In this document: positions 1-7,553 of the stretch, one piece after another
Numbering within the stretch: position 1 is the stretch's first letter
Layout: every line of letters begins with the position of its first letter
The notes under the pieces: generated by a model
Seen by the model: the letters and a program-made list of their open reading frames with translations, nothing else
Told to the model about the DNA's origin: nothing
Databases searched by the model: none
Assembly: GCA_017629515.1 (NCBI GenBank)
Contig: JAGBXB010000019.1
Span: 1 to 33,190, forward strand
DNA: 33,190 nucleotides
Reading direction: 5' to 3'
Source: Lentisphaeria bacterium
Lineage (GTDB): Bacteria > Verrucomicrobiota > Lentisphaeria > Victivallales > UBA1829
Made by a program: the position numbers and the translations under genes

Positions 1-579
1 AAACGCCACAGCAAAGAAAATCCCTGGAAGGGACTTTCCGCCGAAGATATCGCCGCAGGTAAAACCTGTAAACTTACTCTCTGCGGTAAATCCAACGTTC
101 TCACTTACGTTTTCGGTATGTGGATCCGCGCCATGGAAGAAATGGCAAAAGAATATCCGGAAGTAAAAGTAGACTACTGCAATGTGGATGCCATCTGCAT
201 GTGGATGGTGAAAAATCCTGAATGGTTCGATGTGATCGTTACTACCAACATGTTTGGCGACATCATTACCGACCTTGCAGCCATGACCCAGGGCGGTATG
301 GGTATTGCCGCCGGCGGTAATCTGAATCCCGAAGGTGTGAGTATGTTTGAACCCATCGGCGGTTCTGCTCCCAAATATACGGGACTTGGCATGATCAATC
401 CTCTTGCCGCCATCCTTTCCGGTGCAATGATGCTGGATTATCTCGGCGAAAAAGAAGCTGCCAAAGCCATTGAAAAGAGTGTTGCCTACATCACAGCCAA
501 CAAACTTAAAAGCCTTTCCGCAGGTAAAATGGGGTACACCACTTCCGAAGTGGGCGACCTTGTTGCCGCTAATCTCTGA
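1..579 (+). CDS. Isocitrate/isopropylmalate dehydrogenase family protein (5' end outside window)
   Basis: The reading frame is open from base 1, so only the C-terminal 192 residues are present; the ATG at 118 is internal. The family signature is clear: NMFGDIITDLAAMTQGGMG (Asp residues of the metal/substrate site), followed by EPIGGSAPKYTG and INPLAAILSGAMML. Family members oxidatively decarboxylate 3-isopropylmalate (leucine synthesis) or isocitrate (TCA cycle) with NAD or NADP in the cytosol. Two details stand out. The usual His of the HG(S/T)AP motif is Gly here, and the motif ends PKYTG. In E. coli isocitrate dehydrogenase the corresponding Lys-Tyr contacts the NADP 2'-phosphate, whereas leucine-pathway enzymes usually have Asp-Ile. 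The exact substrate cannot be decided from this fragment. A strong terminator follows 24 bases after the stop, so this is the last gene of its transcript. Confidence 0.9.
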   Translation, partial: KRHSKENPWKGLSAEDIAAGKTCKLTLCGKSNVLTYVFGMWIRAMEEMAKEYPEVKVDYCNVDAICMWMVKNPEWFDVIVTTNMFGDIITDLAAMTQGGMGIAAGGNLNPEGVSMFEPIGGSAPKYTGLGMINPLAAILSGAMMLDYLGEKEAAKAIEKSVAYITANKLKSLSAGKMGYTTSEVGDLVAANL

Positions 580-602
580 TAATAGAGTCAGATATTTTAT
601 AC

Positions 603-636
603 AAAAAAACTCCGGTTTACGCCGGAGTTTTTTTTT
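603..636 (+). terminator. Rho-independent terminator, probably bidirectional
   Basis: A 7-bp GC-rich stem (ACTCCGG, loop TTTACG, CCGGAGT; 609-628) is followed by nine T and preceded by seven A that extend the stem. It ends the dehydrogenase transcript. The A-tract on the other side could also stop the minus-strand gatB/MurC-type transcript, whose last stop is at 727. Confidence 0.85.
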
Positions 637-640
637 GCCG

Positions 641-684
641 GGAAGTACGGATGGGTACGGAGAGGTACGGATGGGTACGGAGAA
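641..684. repeat. Short tandem repeat, 10-bp period (GTACGGA)
   Basis: GTACGGA occurs four times at exactly 10-bp spacing (645, 655, 665, 675). Alternate copies are more alike, giving two copies of a 20-bp unit, GGTACGGATGGGTACGGAGA. The repeat lies between the terminator and the 3' end of the minus-strand MurC-type gene. No function is evident. Confidence 0.8.
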
Positions 685-726
685 AATTGGAGAAAGGAGG
701 AGAAAAACTATAAAGAGAAAAATTTA

Positions 727-2172
727 TCAGGAATCTGCAAGTTCTTTTGCATAGAATGAAAGAGAATTATCTCTTGCCCCCATGACCAGAACCACATCCC
801 CTTCTTTCCCGTTTTTCCGCACATAATCCCTTGCAGAATTCCGGTCGGAAAAAGAGAGAAAATTATTCATCCTGCCGCCGGGAGAATTGGTCTTCTGAAT
901 ATAAGAAAGAGCAACTTCATCGGATGTGGGAGTAAAAGAAGCACTCCCCCCGGCATAATACACAGGCAGAAATCCAAATACATCCATCGAGGATAATGTA
1001 TTTTCCAATTTCGCAAACAATTCCTCCCGCATGAAAGATAATGGCGCAAACCCGTGAGGCTGGAATAATGCGATCACACGCCCGGAGGCAACCTCTTTGG
1101 CGGCAGAAAGGCAGGAAAGGATCTTTTCCACATTGTGGGCATAATCATCATAAACTTTCGCCCCGTTTGCCATTCTTCCGGCAAGATCAAATCTTCGCCA
1201 TACCCCATGAAAATCCTGCACCGCTTCAATAGCATCTTTGGGCGCAAATCCCAGAAGCAATAAAGCAGTATAAACCGCACAGGCATTTGCCGCAGTATAA
1301 AGTCCGGGCGCAGGCAGAATGGCACGCATCCCGTCGATCTTTACAGTAAAAACTCCGGAACGCTCTTTCTGATAATCCAGAGCTTTGATAACTTTTATTC
1401 CGTCGATACTTGAAGGAGTATTCCCATTGGTGGAAAAAAGCATCTTTTCCAAATGTCCCACAGGGGGCGGAAGATGACTTTTCATTTCCAGGTAGGCTTC
1501 ATCCTGAACGACCGCAATATGTTTTGTCTGTATAAGAAATCTGCCGAAAACTTCACACAACTCTTCCCGGGAATAATGATCCGTACCGATATTGAGTACC
1601 ATTGCCGCATCCACAGGATAATTGAGCAGACTTTTATCGCTTTCATCCGCTTCAATAACAAAATATTTCCCTGCACCTTTTGCAAAATTACCCGCCATCT
1701 TTTCTGTTTTGAAAGCATTGACAAGTCCGCCGCAAAGAACGCCGGGATCTGCCCCCAATACTTTCAATGCTTCGGCAAGAAGCGCAGTACAGCTTGTTTT
1801 CCCGCAAGTACCTGCCACAGCAAAATTATTTTCACATTTCAACTCATTTATAGCAAGAGACATTGCCTGGGAACGGTGCAGAAATTCCATGCCGGAAGGG
1901 GCTTTTTCAAAGTCCGGATTTGTCTTTTCCACAGCAGTGGAATAGACGATCGCCCCGGGCTGTTCCCCTTCTTCATAACGGGAACCATCCTGGGGATAAA
2001 TTTTGGCATTTTGCGCAATAAGAGCGTCAAAAAGAGCTTTATTTTCCTCTTTTCCATACGCCCGGTCACTTCCGGAAACCTCATGCCCCAGAGCAAGAGC
2101 CATCTGGGCAAGACCGCTCATACCGATACCGCCGATACCGGCAAAATGCAAACTATCCGGCAATTTATCCAC
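727..2172 (-). CDS. MurC-type Mur ligase family protein (divergent UDP-N-acetylmuramate:amino acid ligase)
   Basis: 481 residues with all three Mur ligase domains. The N-terminal UDP-binding motif AGIGGIGMSGLA (res. 11-22) is MurC-like. The ATP loop is GTCGKTS (121-127), then EADESD (174-179), NIGTDH (194-199), WRRFD (325-329), DDYAHN (342-347) and FQPHG (370-374). MurC adds L-Ala to UDP-MurNAc in the cytosol. Several positions depart from canonical MurC: the P-loop His is Cys123, PGxHN is PGLYT, DDYxHH is DDYAHN, and FQPHR is FQPHG. So the substrate or amino acid may differ, or this may be a paralogue of a standard MurC elsewhere. The gene is not in a division/cell-wall cluster; it lies 24 bases downstream of gatB and is probably cotranscribed. 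The start is GTG at 2172 with a weak GCGGGG ribosome site. Family call is firm; exact reaction is uncertain. Confidence 0.85.
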   Translation of the reverse strand: MDKLPDSLHFAGIGGIGMSGLAQMALALGHEVSGSDRAYGKEENKALFDALIAQNAKIYPQDGSRYEEGEQPGAIVYSTAVEKTNPDFEKAPSGMEFLHRSQAMSLAINELKCENNFAVAGTCGKTSCTALLAEALKVLGADPGVLCGGLVNAFKTEKMAGNFAKGAGKYFVIEADESDKSLLNYPVDAAMVLNIGTDHYSREELCEVFGRFLIQTKHIAVVQDEAYLEMKSHLPPPVGHLEKMLFSTNGNTPSSIDGIKVIKALDYQKERSGVFTVKIDGMRAILPAPGLYTAANACAVYTALLLLGFAPKDAIEAVQDFHGVWRRFDLAGRMANGAKVYDDYAHNVEKILSCLSAAKEVASGRVIALFQPHGFAPLSFMREELFAKLENTLSSMDVFGFLPVYYAGGSASFTPTSDEVALSYIQKTNSPGGRMNNFLSFSDRNSARDYVRKNGKEGDVVLVMGARDNSLSFYAKELADS

Positions 2173-2196
2173 AAAAAACCCCGCTTTTACAAATGA

Positions 2197-3639
2197 TCAG
2201 GAAAGTTTTTCCGCAAGAAGTTTGGCAACACTCTGGGGATTGGCTTTCCCTTTGCTCAACTTCATCACCTGACCGATCAGGAACTGCAATACTTTGGGAT
2301 TACCTTCCTTATACTGCTGTACCTGTGTGGGATTATTGGCAATGGCCTGTTCCACAAAGGCAAGGATGGCAGACTCATCAGAAACCTGAACAAGACCTTT
2401 TTCCTCCACGATCTTTGCAGGAGTTTTGCCGCTTTCAAACATTTCGGCAAAAACAGTTTTGGCGATCTTGCCATTGATCGTGCCTTTATGGATAAGGTTC
2501 ACCAATTCTGCAAGATCTGCTGCCTTGACAGGACAATCGGCAAAGTCTTTTCCTGCTTCCGCAAGTTTGCCGGGAAGTTCCACAATGATCCAGTTGGCGG
2601 CGATCTTGGGATCGGCACAACTTTTTGTCACTTCCTCAAAGTAATCGGCACAGGCCTTTTCCTGTGTAAGCACCTGGGCGTCATATTCCGTAACATTGAA
2701 ATCCCTTACGAATCTTTCCCGTTTGGCGGAGGGCAGTTCCGGAAGACCTTTTTTGAAGTTTTCAATATCTTCATCAGTAAAAATCACAGGCAGCATATCC
2801 GGTTCGGGGAAATAACGGTAATCATGGGCATTTTCCTTACCGCGCATCACATAGGATTCCCCCAGATCATCGTTCCAGCCTCTGGTCTCCTGTTCGATCT
2901 TTTCACCGTTTTCCACAGCAAGGATCTGCCGTTTGATCTCATAGGCAAGGGAACGGTGGACTGCACGGAAACTGTTGAGGTTTTTCAATTCCACTTTTGC
3001 GCCGAAAGATGTAGAACCTTTTTCCCGGATGGAAACATTCACATCCGCACGCATCTGTCCTTTTTCCATATCGCAATCGCTGATATCTGCATACTGGATG
3101 ATCTGTTTGAGGGCGGTGAGATACGCATAGGCTTCATCGGGAGTGTGCATATCCGGTTCGCTCACGATCTCCATAAGGGGGACACCTGCACGGTTGTAAT
3201 CCACGCCGGAATGAGTCCCGAAATGGGTAAGTTTCCCCACATCCTCTTCCATGTGGATACGGGTGAGATGTATATCCATGTCCGGAAGTTCCGCACCGGA
3301 AAAACCTTTACCGGAAATATGCACATACCCACCCAGACAGAAAGGCATATCATACTGGGTAAGCTGATAATTTTTGGGGGAATCCGGATAGAAATAACTT
3401 TTTCTGTCGAACTTGCTCTTTTTCTGGATCTCGCAGTTGCAGAGAAGTCCGGTAGTCACGATCTTGCGGATGGCTTCCATATTGGGTTTGGGCAGAACTC
3501 CGGGATACCCCATACAGACAGGGCAGACAAGGGTATTGGGTTCCGCACCGTATTTATTGGGACAGGAACAGAACATTTTGCTTTCCGTCCGTGCCTGCAC
3601 ATGGACTTCCAGCCCGATAACGGCTTCATAAGAAGGCAT
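2197..3639 (-). CDS. gatB: Aspartyl/glutamyl-tRNA(Asn/Gln) amidotransferase subunit B
   Basis: 480 residues, the usual GatB length. The protein starts MPSYEAVIGLEVHVQ and has the zinc-ribbon pattern CSC...CPVCMG(Y)PG, the GVPLMEIVSEPD and VELKNLNSFRAV motifs, and a C-terminal YqeY/GatB tail domain ending QSVAKLLAEKL. GatB, with GatA and GatC, converts misacylated Glu-tRNA(Gln) and/or Asp-tRNA(Asn) to the amide forms; GatB holds the kinase/transamidase site and binds the tRNA. gatA and gatC are not in this window. An upstream in-frame ATG at 3696 is possible, but the ATG at 3639 has GGAG eight bases upstream and matches the family N-terminus. First gene of a probable operon with the MurC-type gene. 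Confidence 0.97.
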   Translation of the reverse strand: MPSYEAVIGLEVHVQARTESKMFCSCPNKYGAEPNTLVCPVCMGYPGVLPKPNMEAIRKIVTTGLLCNCEIQKKSKFDRKSYFYPDSPKNYQLTQYDMPFCLGGYVHISGKGFSGAELPDMDIHLTRIHMEEDVGKLTHFGTHSGVDYNRAGVPLMEIVSEPDMHTPDEAYAYLTALKQIIQYADISDCDMEKGQMRADVNVSIREKGSTSFGAKVELKNLNSFRAVHRSLAYEIKRQILAVENGEKIEQETRGWNDDLGESYVMRGKENAHDYRYFPEPDMLPVIFTDEDIENFKKGLPELPSAKRERFVRDFNVTEYDAQVLTQEKACADYFEEVTKSCADPKIAANWIIVELPGKLAEAGKDFADCPVKAADLAELVNLIHKGTINGKIAKTVFAEMFESGKTPAKIVEEKGLVQVSDESAILAFVEQAIANNPTQVQQYKEGNPKVLQFLIGQVMKLSKGKANPQSVAKLLAEKLS

Positions 3640-3679
3640 AATACTTTCTCCAAATGTATGATAAAGTTCATTAAACTGT

Positions 3680-3720
3680 ATTTTATATATTAACATAGCA
3701 TTTCAACACTCTTTTTTCAA
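3680..3720 (-). promoter_or_regulatory. Candidate promoter(s) for gatB
   Basis: Two overlapping minus-strand candidates upstream of gatB: TTGAAA (3715-3720) with 17 bp to TATGTT (3692-3697), and TTGAAA (3701-3706) with 15 bp to TAAAAT (3680-3685). A 26-bp imperfect palindrome with ends CACT/AGTG (3707-3732) covers the upstream -35 and could be an operator. Confidence 0.45.
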
Positions 3721-3836
3721 AAGAGAATAGTGATTTTTTTGAAAGAAAGTCTTACTTTTGACAGGGGCATACAAGTCTGGCAGTGCTTAAAAAATTTCTG
3801 AAACAATAAATCCGGTAAAAATAAACACTTCCCGTC

Positions 3837-3864
3837 TTGACTATTTTTTCTTTTCCTGTATAGT
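3837..3864 (+). promoter_or_regulatory. Sigma-70 promoter of the secreted protein/SDR/SGNH operon
   Basis: TTGACT (3837-3842), 16-bp spacer, TATAGT (3859-3864). The start codon at 3891 lies about 20 bases beyond the expected transcript start, with GGAGGT at 3881-3886. Confidence 0.7.
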
Positions 3865-3890
3865 AATTATGGTACAAAACGGAGGTAAAC

Positions 3891-4454
3891 ATGAAAAAAA
3901 CATTCTTTTGCAAACTTTTTCTTTTCCTGTCTGCTTTTTTTCTTTCCGCTCCTTTTCTTACGGCAACCGAACATCTTTTCACCATGGAAAAAGCCGGGGA
4001 ATTCCGGGCGACATTCCAGAGAGATTTTGCAAAAACTTCCTTTGTTGCTCCGGGCGTAAGCGGGAAGTGTTTCAAAGCCATACTTCCTGCCGGAGAAAAA
4101 ATTTATGCCGTCCATTCCCTTTTGAAACAGAAAGCGGAAAATGTAAGATCCTTATACATTTCCGGATATTTCAAAGGCAGAGGCTCATTCCGTATCGGAT
4201 TCATCCTTTACGGAAAAGATCATAAAATATTCTGGCTGCCCGCCCCCGGTGTCTATTCCCCGGTAATAAAACTTGATACACAAAAATGGGAAAAGCACTC
4301 CTTTACACTTGAGCCGCCTGAAAAATATGCGGAAAACATTACAGGCTTCCTGACAGCAGCAGTTCTGCTGCCCGGCACAGAATTATATATGGATGATATT
4401 CAGACAAAAATCATAAACAATACGGGAAAAAAGAAAGAGAAAGAAATAAAATGA
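3891..4454 (+). CDS. Secreted protein of unknown function, possible beta-sandwich domain
   Basis: 187 residues. Residues 1-25 form a typical Sec signal peptide (MKKTFFCK, then a long hydrophobic stretch ending near SAPFLTA). There is no lipobox, so the mature protein is probably periplasmic or exported. The rest alternates short polar and hydrophobic segments (for example RSLYISGYFKGRGSFRIGF and ELYMDDIQ). This is reminiscent of the jelly-roll modules found next to carbohydrate-active enzymes, but I cannot assign a named family. The start is fixed by GGAGGT four bases upstream. The stop overlaps the next start codon (ATGA at 4451), so translation is probably coupled to the SDR gene. The C-terminus is very Lys/Glu-rich (GKKKEKEIK). 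Confidence 0.75.
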   Translation: MKKTFFCKLFLFLSAFFLSAPFLTATEHLFTMEKAGEFRATFQRDFAKTSFVAPGVSGKCFKAILPAGEKIYAVHSLLKQKAENVRSLYISGYFKGRGSFRIGFILYGKDHKIFWLPAPGVYSPVIKLDTQKWEKHSFTLEPPEKYAENITGFLTAAVLLPGTELYMDDIQTKIINNTGKKKEKEIK

Positions 4455-5383
4455 ATGTACTTATTTTCGGCGGAAGCGGCTGGGTGGGTCACAGTATCGC
4501 CCAGAAACTTTATGAAGAAAAAATCCCCTGCACCATTGTTTCCAGAGGGCAGAAAACCACTTATCTGAATGAGATCCCACATATCCCTTCTATCAGAGCA
4601 GATAAAAACAATGAAGAGGATATGAAAAATATTTTTGCGTCGGCAACCTATACACATGTCATTGATTCCGTCCCCACGCCTGCGTGCATTTCTCTTGTGC
4701 GTAAATATGCAAAAAATCTGCAACACTACATCCATTGCAGTTCCACAGGCGGCTACGCTCCCCTCCCCTTTATCCCCTGTAATGAAACCGCCCCCTATAA
4801 GGGGTTTGCTTATGGGAACGCATGGGATTTCAAACGGGATCTGGATAACTGCGTAATGGATCTCTTCCGTAAAGAGGGCTTCCCTGCTACCGTCATCCGT
4901 CCCTGCTATATTACCGGGCCCGGCCTTCTGCCGCTGGATAATCTCGGCGGAAGAAGAAAGGATTTCATAACCGATATCATTGCGGAAAATGTTCTCGATC
5001 TTCCCGGTGACGGCAGTACTCTGCTTCAACCCATCCATGTAAAAGATCTTGCCAACTCCTTTTTTCTTGCCCTGATGTACCCTCTTGCCTGTAAAGGAGA
5101 GATCTATAACATTACTTTAAGTCACGCTCTGCCCCTTAATGAATATTTGCGCCTTACTGCTTCGGTTTTCGGGAAACAGCCGGAGATCCATTATATGACC
5201 ATAGAGGATATTCTTGCAAAATACGGCAGCAAAGTAAATGAAATCGGGCTGAAATTCCTTGCCTGCCACATGTGTTTCACTACCGAAAAAGCCCGCAGGG
5301 ATCTGGAATATATGCCAAAATATACTCCGGAAGATGCCATTATTGAAACCGCATTGTGGGCGGAAAAATTTATCCGCGGATAA
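4451..5383 (+). CDS. Atypical extended SDR / NAD-dependent epimerase-like protein
   Basis: 310 residues. The N-terminal Rossmann motif GGSGWVG (res. 7-13) follows a beta strand MNVLIF and binds NAD(P). Other family marks are HCSSTGGYAP, VIRPCYITGPG and LQPIHVKDLANSFFLAL. The classical catalytic Tyr-x-x-x-Lys is not intact: the segment reads YGNAWDFKRDLD, with the Lys seven residues after the Tyr and Ala four before the Lys. This places it with atypical SDRs (CSP41/isoflavone-reductase-like), so its reaction cannot be predicted. It probably acts on a nucleotide sugar or another cytosolic substrate. It overlaps the upstream secreted-protein gene by 4 bp, and the SGNH hydrolase gene follows after 22 bases, so the three form one operon. 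Confidence 0.85.
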   Translation: MNVLIFGGSGWVGHSIAQKLYEEKIPCTIVSRGQKTTYLNEIPHIPSIRADKNNEEDMKNIFASATYTHVIDSVPTPACISLVRKYAKNLQHYIHCSSTGGYAPLPFIPCNETAPYKGFAYGNAWDFKRDLDNCVMDLFRKEGFPATVIRPCYITGPGLLPLDNLGGRRKDFITDIIAENVLDLPGDGSTLLQPIHVKDLANSFFLALMYPLACKGEIYNITLSHALPLNEYLRLTASVFGKQPEIHYMTIEDILAKYGSKVNEIGLKFLACHMCFTTEKARRDLEYMPKYTPEDAIIETALWAEKFIRG

Positions 5384-5405
5384 TCTGTACACCAAGGGAA
5401 AAAAA

Positions 5406-5999
5406 ATGAAAATAGTAGCTTTCGGTGACTCCATTATGGAGGGAAAAACCGGCAATATCAAAGAGGAAGAACATTTTCTCTTTCTCCTGGGAAAGAAATT
5501 GGGCAGTTCCTTTACTTTGATCAATGCCGGTGTCGGCGGACACTCTGCCAGAAACAGTATGGAAAGATATGAGAAAGATGTTCTTGCCCATAATCCGGAT
5601 CTTGTCATACTGGAATTCGGCGGCAATAATCACGATTACCGTAATCCGGCAAGGATCGTAACGGATGATGAGTTCAAAGGGCATTTGCATACATTTAAAA
5701 CATTGCTTCCCGCCTCCTGTAAAGTCCTTGTCCTTACATTCCCGCCGATCATTGATGAACAGCACCTTTTCCATAAACTTTTTCCGGAAGTAAAACTGGA
5801 TGAAGCAGTCAATGGTCACCGGCAGATCGTAAGAGATTTTGCAAAGGAAAATAATTTTCCCCTTCTGGATCTGTATAAACTTATGTACGGTGACCGTTAT
5901 AAATTGCTTTTGCCCGACGGCATACACTTCAATCCGGCAGGACACGCATTTCTTGCGGAAAAACTCTATGAAGCATTAAAAGAATATCTTTCTTTGTGA
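5406..5999 (+). CDS. SGNH/GDSL-type hydrolase (esterase family)
   Basis: 197 residues. Block I is FGDSI with the nucleophile Ser9, block II is NAGVGGHSA, block III is GGNNHD (oxyanion Asn near 74), and block V is DGIHFNPAGH with Asp171 and His174. All catalytic residues are therefore present. SGNH enzymes hydrolyse esters, often acetyl groups on carbohydrates; the substrate here is unknown. No signal peptide is visible, so it is probably cytosolic. The frame is open upstream to 5259, but ATG 5406 is preferred: it has AAGGGA at 5394-5399 and starts directly at the conserved MKIVAFGDS strand. Last gene of the three-gene operon from 3891. Confidence 0.92.
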   Translation: MKIVAFGDSIMEGKTGNIKEEEHFLFLLGKKLGSSFTLINAGVGGHSARNSMERYEKDVLAHNPDLVILEFGGNNHDYRNPARIVTDDEFKGHLHTFKTLLPASCKVLVLTFPPIIDEQHLFHKLFPEVKLDEAVNGHRQIVRDFAKENNFPLLDLYKLMYGDRYKLLLPDGIHFNPAGHAFLAEKLYEALKEYLSL

Positions 6000-6037
6000 G
6001 GAAGCGCAAGATTCTTTTAATTTTTTATCTTTTACAT

Positions 6038-6065
6038 TTGCATTTTACATAAAAAGTGTTATGTT
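6038..6065 (+). promoter_or_regulatory. Candidate promoter with inverted repeat upstream of the M24-family gene
   Basis: TTGCAT (6038-6043), 16-bp spacer, TATGTT (6060-6065). A 7-bp inverted repeat, GTGTTAT (6056-6062) and ATAACAC (6083-6089), straddles the -10 and the expected transcript start. It may be an operator. Confidence 0.45.
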
Positions 6066-6117
6066 ACAGGACAATGTTAAATATAACACCTTTATTAACT
6101 GTAAACAAGGAGTCAAA

Positions 6118-7296
6118 ATGGGTTATCTCATCAAAAGTGAAAGTGAAAACCGCCTCGCGGCAGTAAGAAAGATCCTGGAAGAAAAAAATCTGGATATCGC
6201 CCTCATCTATTATGATGAATGCAATATCGCCAACGGCTGGTATCTGACCGGCTGGTGTCCCCAGTTTGAAAGCGGAGCGGTTCTCGTTCCCCGTAAAGGC
6301 ACCCCTCTTCTCCTCGGCGGTCCGGAAAGCGAACCTTTTGCCAAACAGGACAGTGCCATTACGGAAACAAGAAACTTCCCTGTCTTTATGGTTCCCGATG
6401 AAGAATATCCCGCCGCTACCATTATCGATTTTCCTGCCCTCTTTGCCGAACTCAATTCCACTGTCGGCACAGTAAAGAGAGTGGGTCTTGTCTGCGGCGA
6501 CCGTATGCCTTACGGCTGTTACAAAGGGATCGTTGATGGTTTTGTGGGCGCGGAAATGGTGGATATTTCCGAAGAATATCTCAACTTGCGTTATATCAAA
6601 TCTTCCTGGGAAATCGAACAGATCCGGGCAGCCTTCCAGCTTGCGGATGTCAGTTACCTTGCCATGAAAGATGCCATCAAAGTAGGCAACAGTGAGATCC
6701 AGGTAGCCGCCGCAGGGGAATATGCCGCCCGTTCCAGAGGAGCAACCGGATTCGGTTTTGTTCCTATTGTGGGCAGCGGAGCCAGAGGAAATGCCGTAGT
6801 ACCCACCGCTACCGCCAAGATCATGGAAGACGGGGAACTGGTCATGATCGGGATCGCTCCCAAAGTAAATGGTTATGCTGGCGTGATGGGGGATGCTCTT
6901 CCTGTGAACGGCAAATACAGTGCCAAACAGATCGAATGTATGAAATATCTGCGTGAAGCATTCTGCCTTACCAGAGACATGCTGAAAGTGGGTCTTGCCG
7001 GAAGTGAGATCGATGCTCCCGCCCGTGCTTACTTCAATAAACACGGCTTTGAAAAATATCTGGTTTGTCCCTTTGTGCATACCATTGGACTTAATGAAGC
7101 GGAAGCCCCCTTCTTCGGTCCCAACAGTAAAGATGTGCTTACCCCCGGCATGACGGTTTGCGTTGATGTAAGTTTCTTCGGACATCCTGAATTCCACGGT
7201 GTGCGTATTGAAACGGGTTATGAAATCACGGAAAATGGTGCAGTTCCTTTCAGTCCCATGATGGAAAAGATCCACATGGATCTGGACAATTTCTGA
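6118..7296 (+). CDS. M24 (aminopeptidase P/creatinase fold) family protein lacking most metal ligands
   Basis: 392 residues from ATG 6118 (AAGGAG at 6107-6112; the ATG at 6061 has no such site). The N-terminal creatinase-type domain spans about res. 1-150 and the pita-bread domain about 160-392. Compared with E. coli PepP by eye, the first metal Asp is Gly245 (VMIGIAP), the second is Val256 (GYAGVMGD), His is kept (His321, VHTIGL), the catalytic HxxxxxxH partner is Ala328, the third acid is Asp350 (CVDVS instead of VEPG) and the last Glu is kept (Glu365, VRIET). The His of creatinase and PepP in the GSG...H strand is also absent (GNAVVPT). It is thus unlikely to be a normal dimetal Xaa-Pro peptidase. 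It may bind one metal, act on a small molecule, or be a binding protein. A terminator follows. Confidence 0.85.
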   Translation: MGYLIKSESENRLAAVRKILEEKNLDIALIYYDECNIANGWYLTGWCPQFESGAVLVPRKGTPLLLGGPESEPFAKQDSAITETRNFPVFMVPDEEYPAATIIDFPALFAELNSTVGTVKRVGLVCGDRMPYGCYKGIVDGFVGAEMVDISEEYLNLRYIKSSWEIEQIRAAFQLADVSYLAMKDAIKVGNSEIQVAAAGEYAARSRGATGFGFVPIVGSGARGNAVVPTATAKIMEDGELVMIGIAPKVNGYAGVMGDALPVNGKYSAKQIECMKYLREAFCLTRDMLKVGLAGSEIDAPARAYFNKHGFEKYLVCPFVHTIGLNEAEAPFFGPNSKDVLTPGMTVCVDVSFFGHPEFHGVRIETGYEITENGAVPFSPMMEKIHMDLDNF

Positions 7297-7323
7297 TCAT
7301 TTTTCAGAAAAGAATCCTACACG

Positions 7324-7353
7324 ATCCCCGGAATCCTCCGGGGATTTTTTTTT
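7324..7353 (+). terminator. Rho-independent terminator of the M24-family gene
   Basis: A 9-bp stem ATCCCCGGA / TCCGGGGAT with a 4-base loop (7324-7345) is followed by a run of T to 7353. It begins 27 bases after the stop codon. Confidence 0.92.
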
Positions 7354-7476
7354 GCAGGGAATGGAATATACTGCCGTAATCATACCATAAAAATACAAAA
7401 GACATGTTTTTGCAGTATTATTTCGCAAGATTTGACAGGAAAAGCAAGAATTTGAATTCAAAAAAAGGCAAAAAAA

Positions 7477-7553
7477 TGGTGCACCCGGCGGGATTTGAAC
7501 CCACGACCTTCTACTCCGGAGGCAGACGCTCTATCCAACTGAGCTACGGGTGC
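7477..7553 (-). tRNA. tRNA-Arg (anticodon CCG), CCA encoded
   Basis: Read on the minus strand, a full cloverleaf is present. The acceptor GCACCCG pairs with CGGGTGC. The D arm is GCTC...GAGC with AGTTGGATA. The anticodon stem TCTGC/GTAGA carries loop CTCCGGA, so the anticodon is CCG (7517-7519) and reads CGG. The T arm contains GGTTCAAATCC. The discriminator is A, and CCA is encoded at 7477-7479. A T-rich stretch follows on the minus strand with no clear hairpin. Confidence 0.97.

Noticed and set aside
2488..3693. 401-codon plus-strand open frame opposite gatB
   Set aside because: Shadow of a highly conserved gene; the translated product shows no known motif.
3640..3696. Upstream gatB start at 3696
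   Set aside because: The ATG at 3639 has a GGAG site and matches the conserved GatB N-terminus; the upstream stretch overlaps the candidate promoter.
6064..7275. 403-codon minus-strand open frame opposite the M24-family gene
   Set aside because: No ribosome site and His/Phe-rich low-similarity product; the plus strand has the conserved fold.
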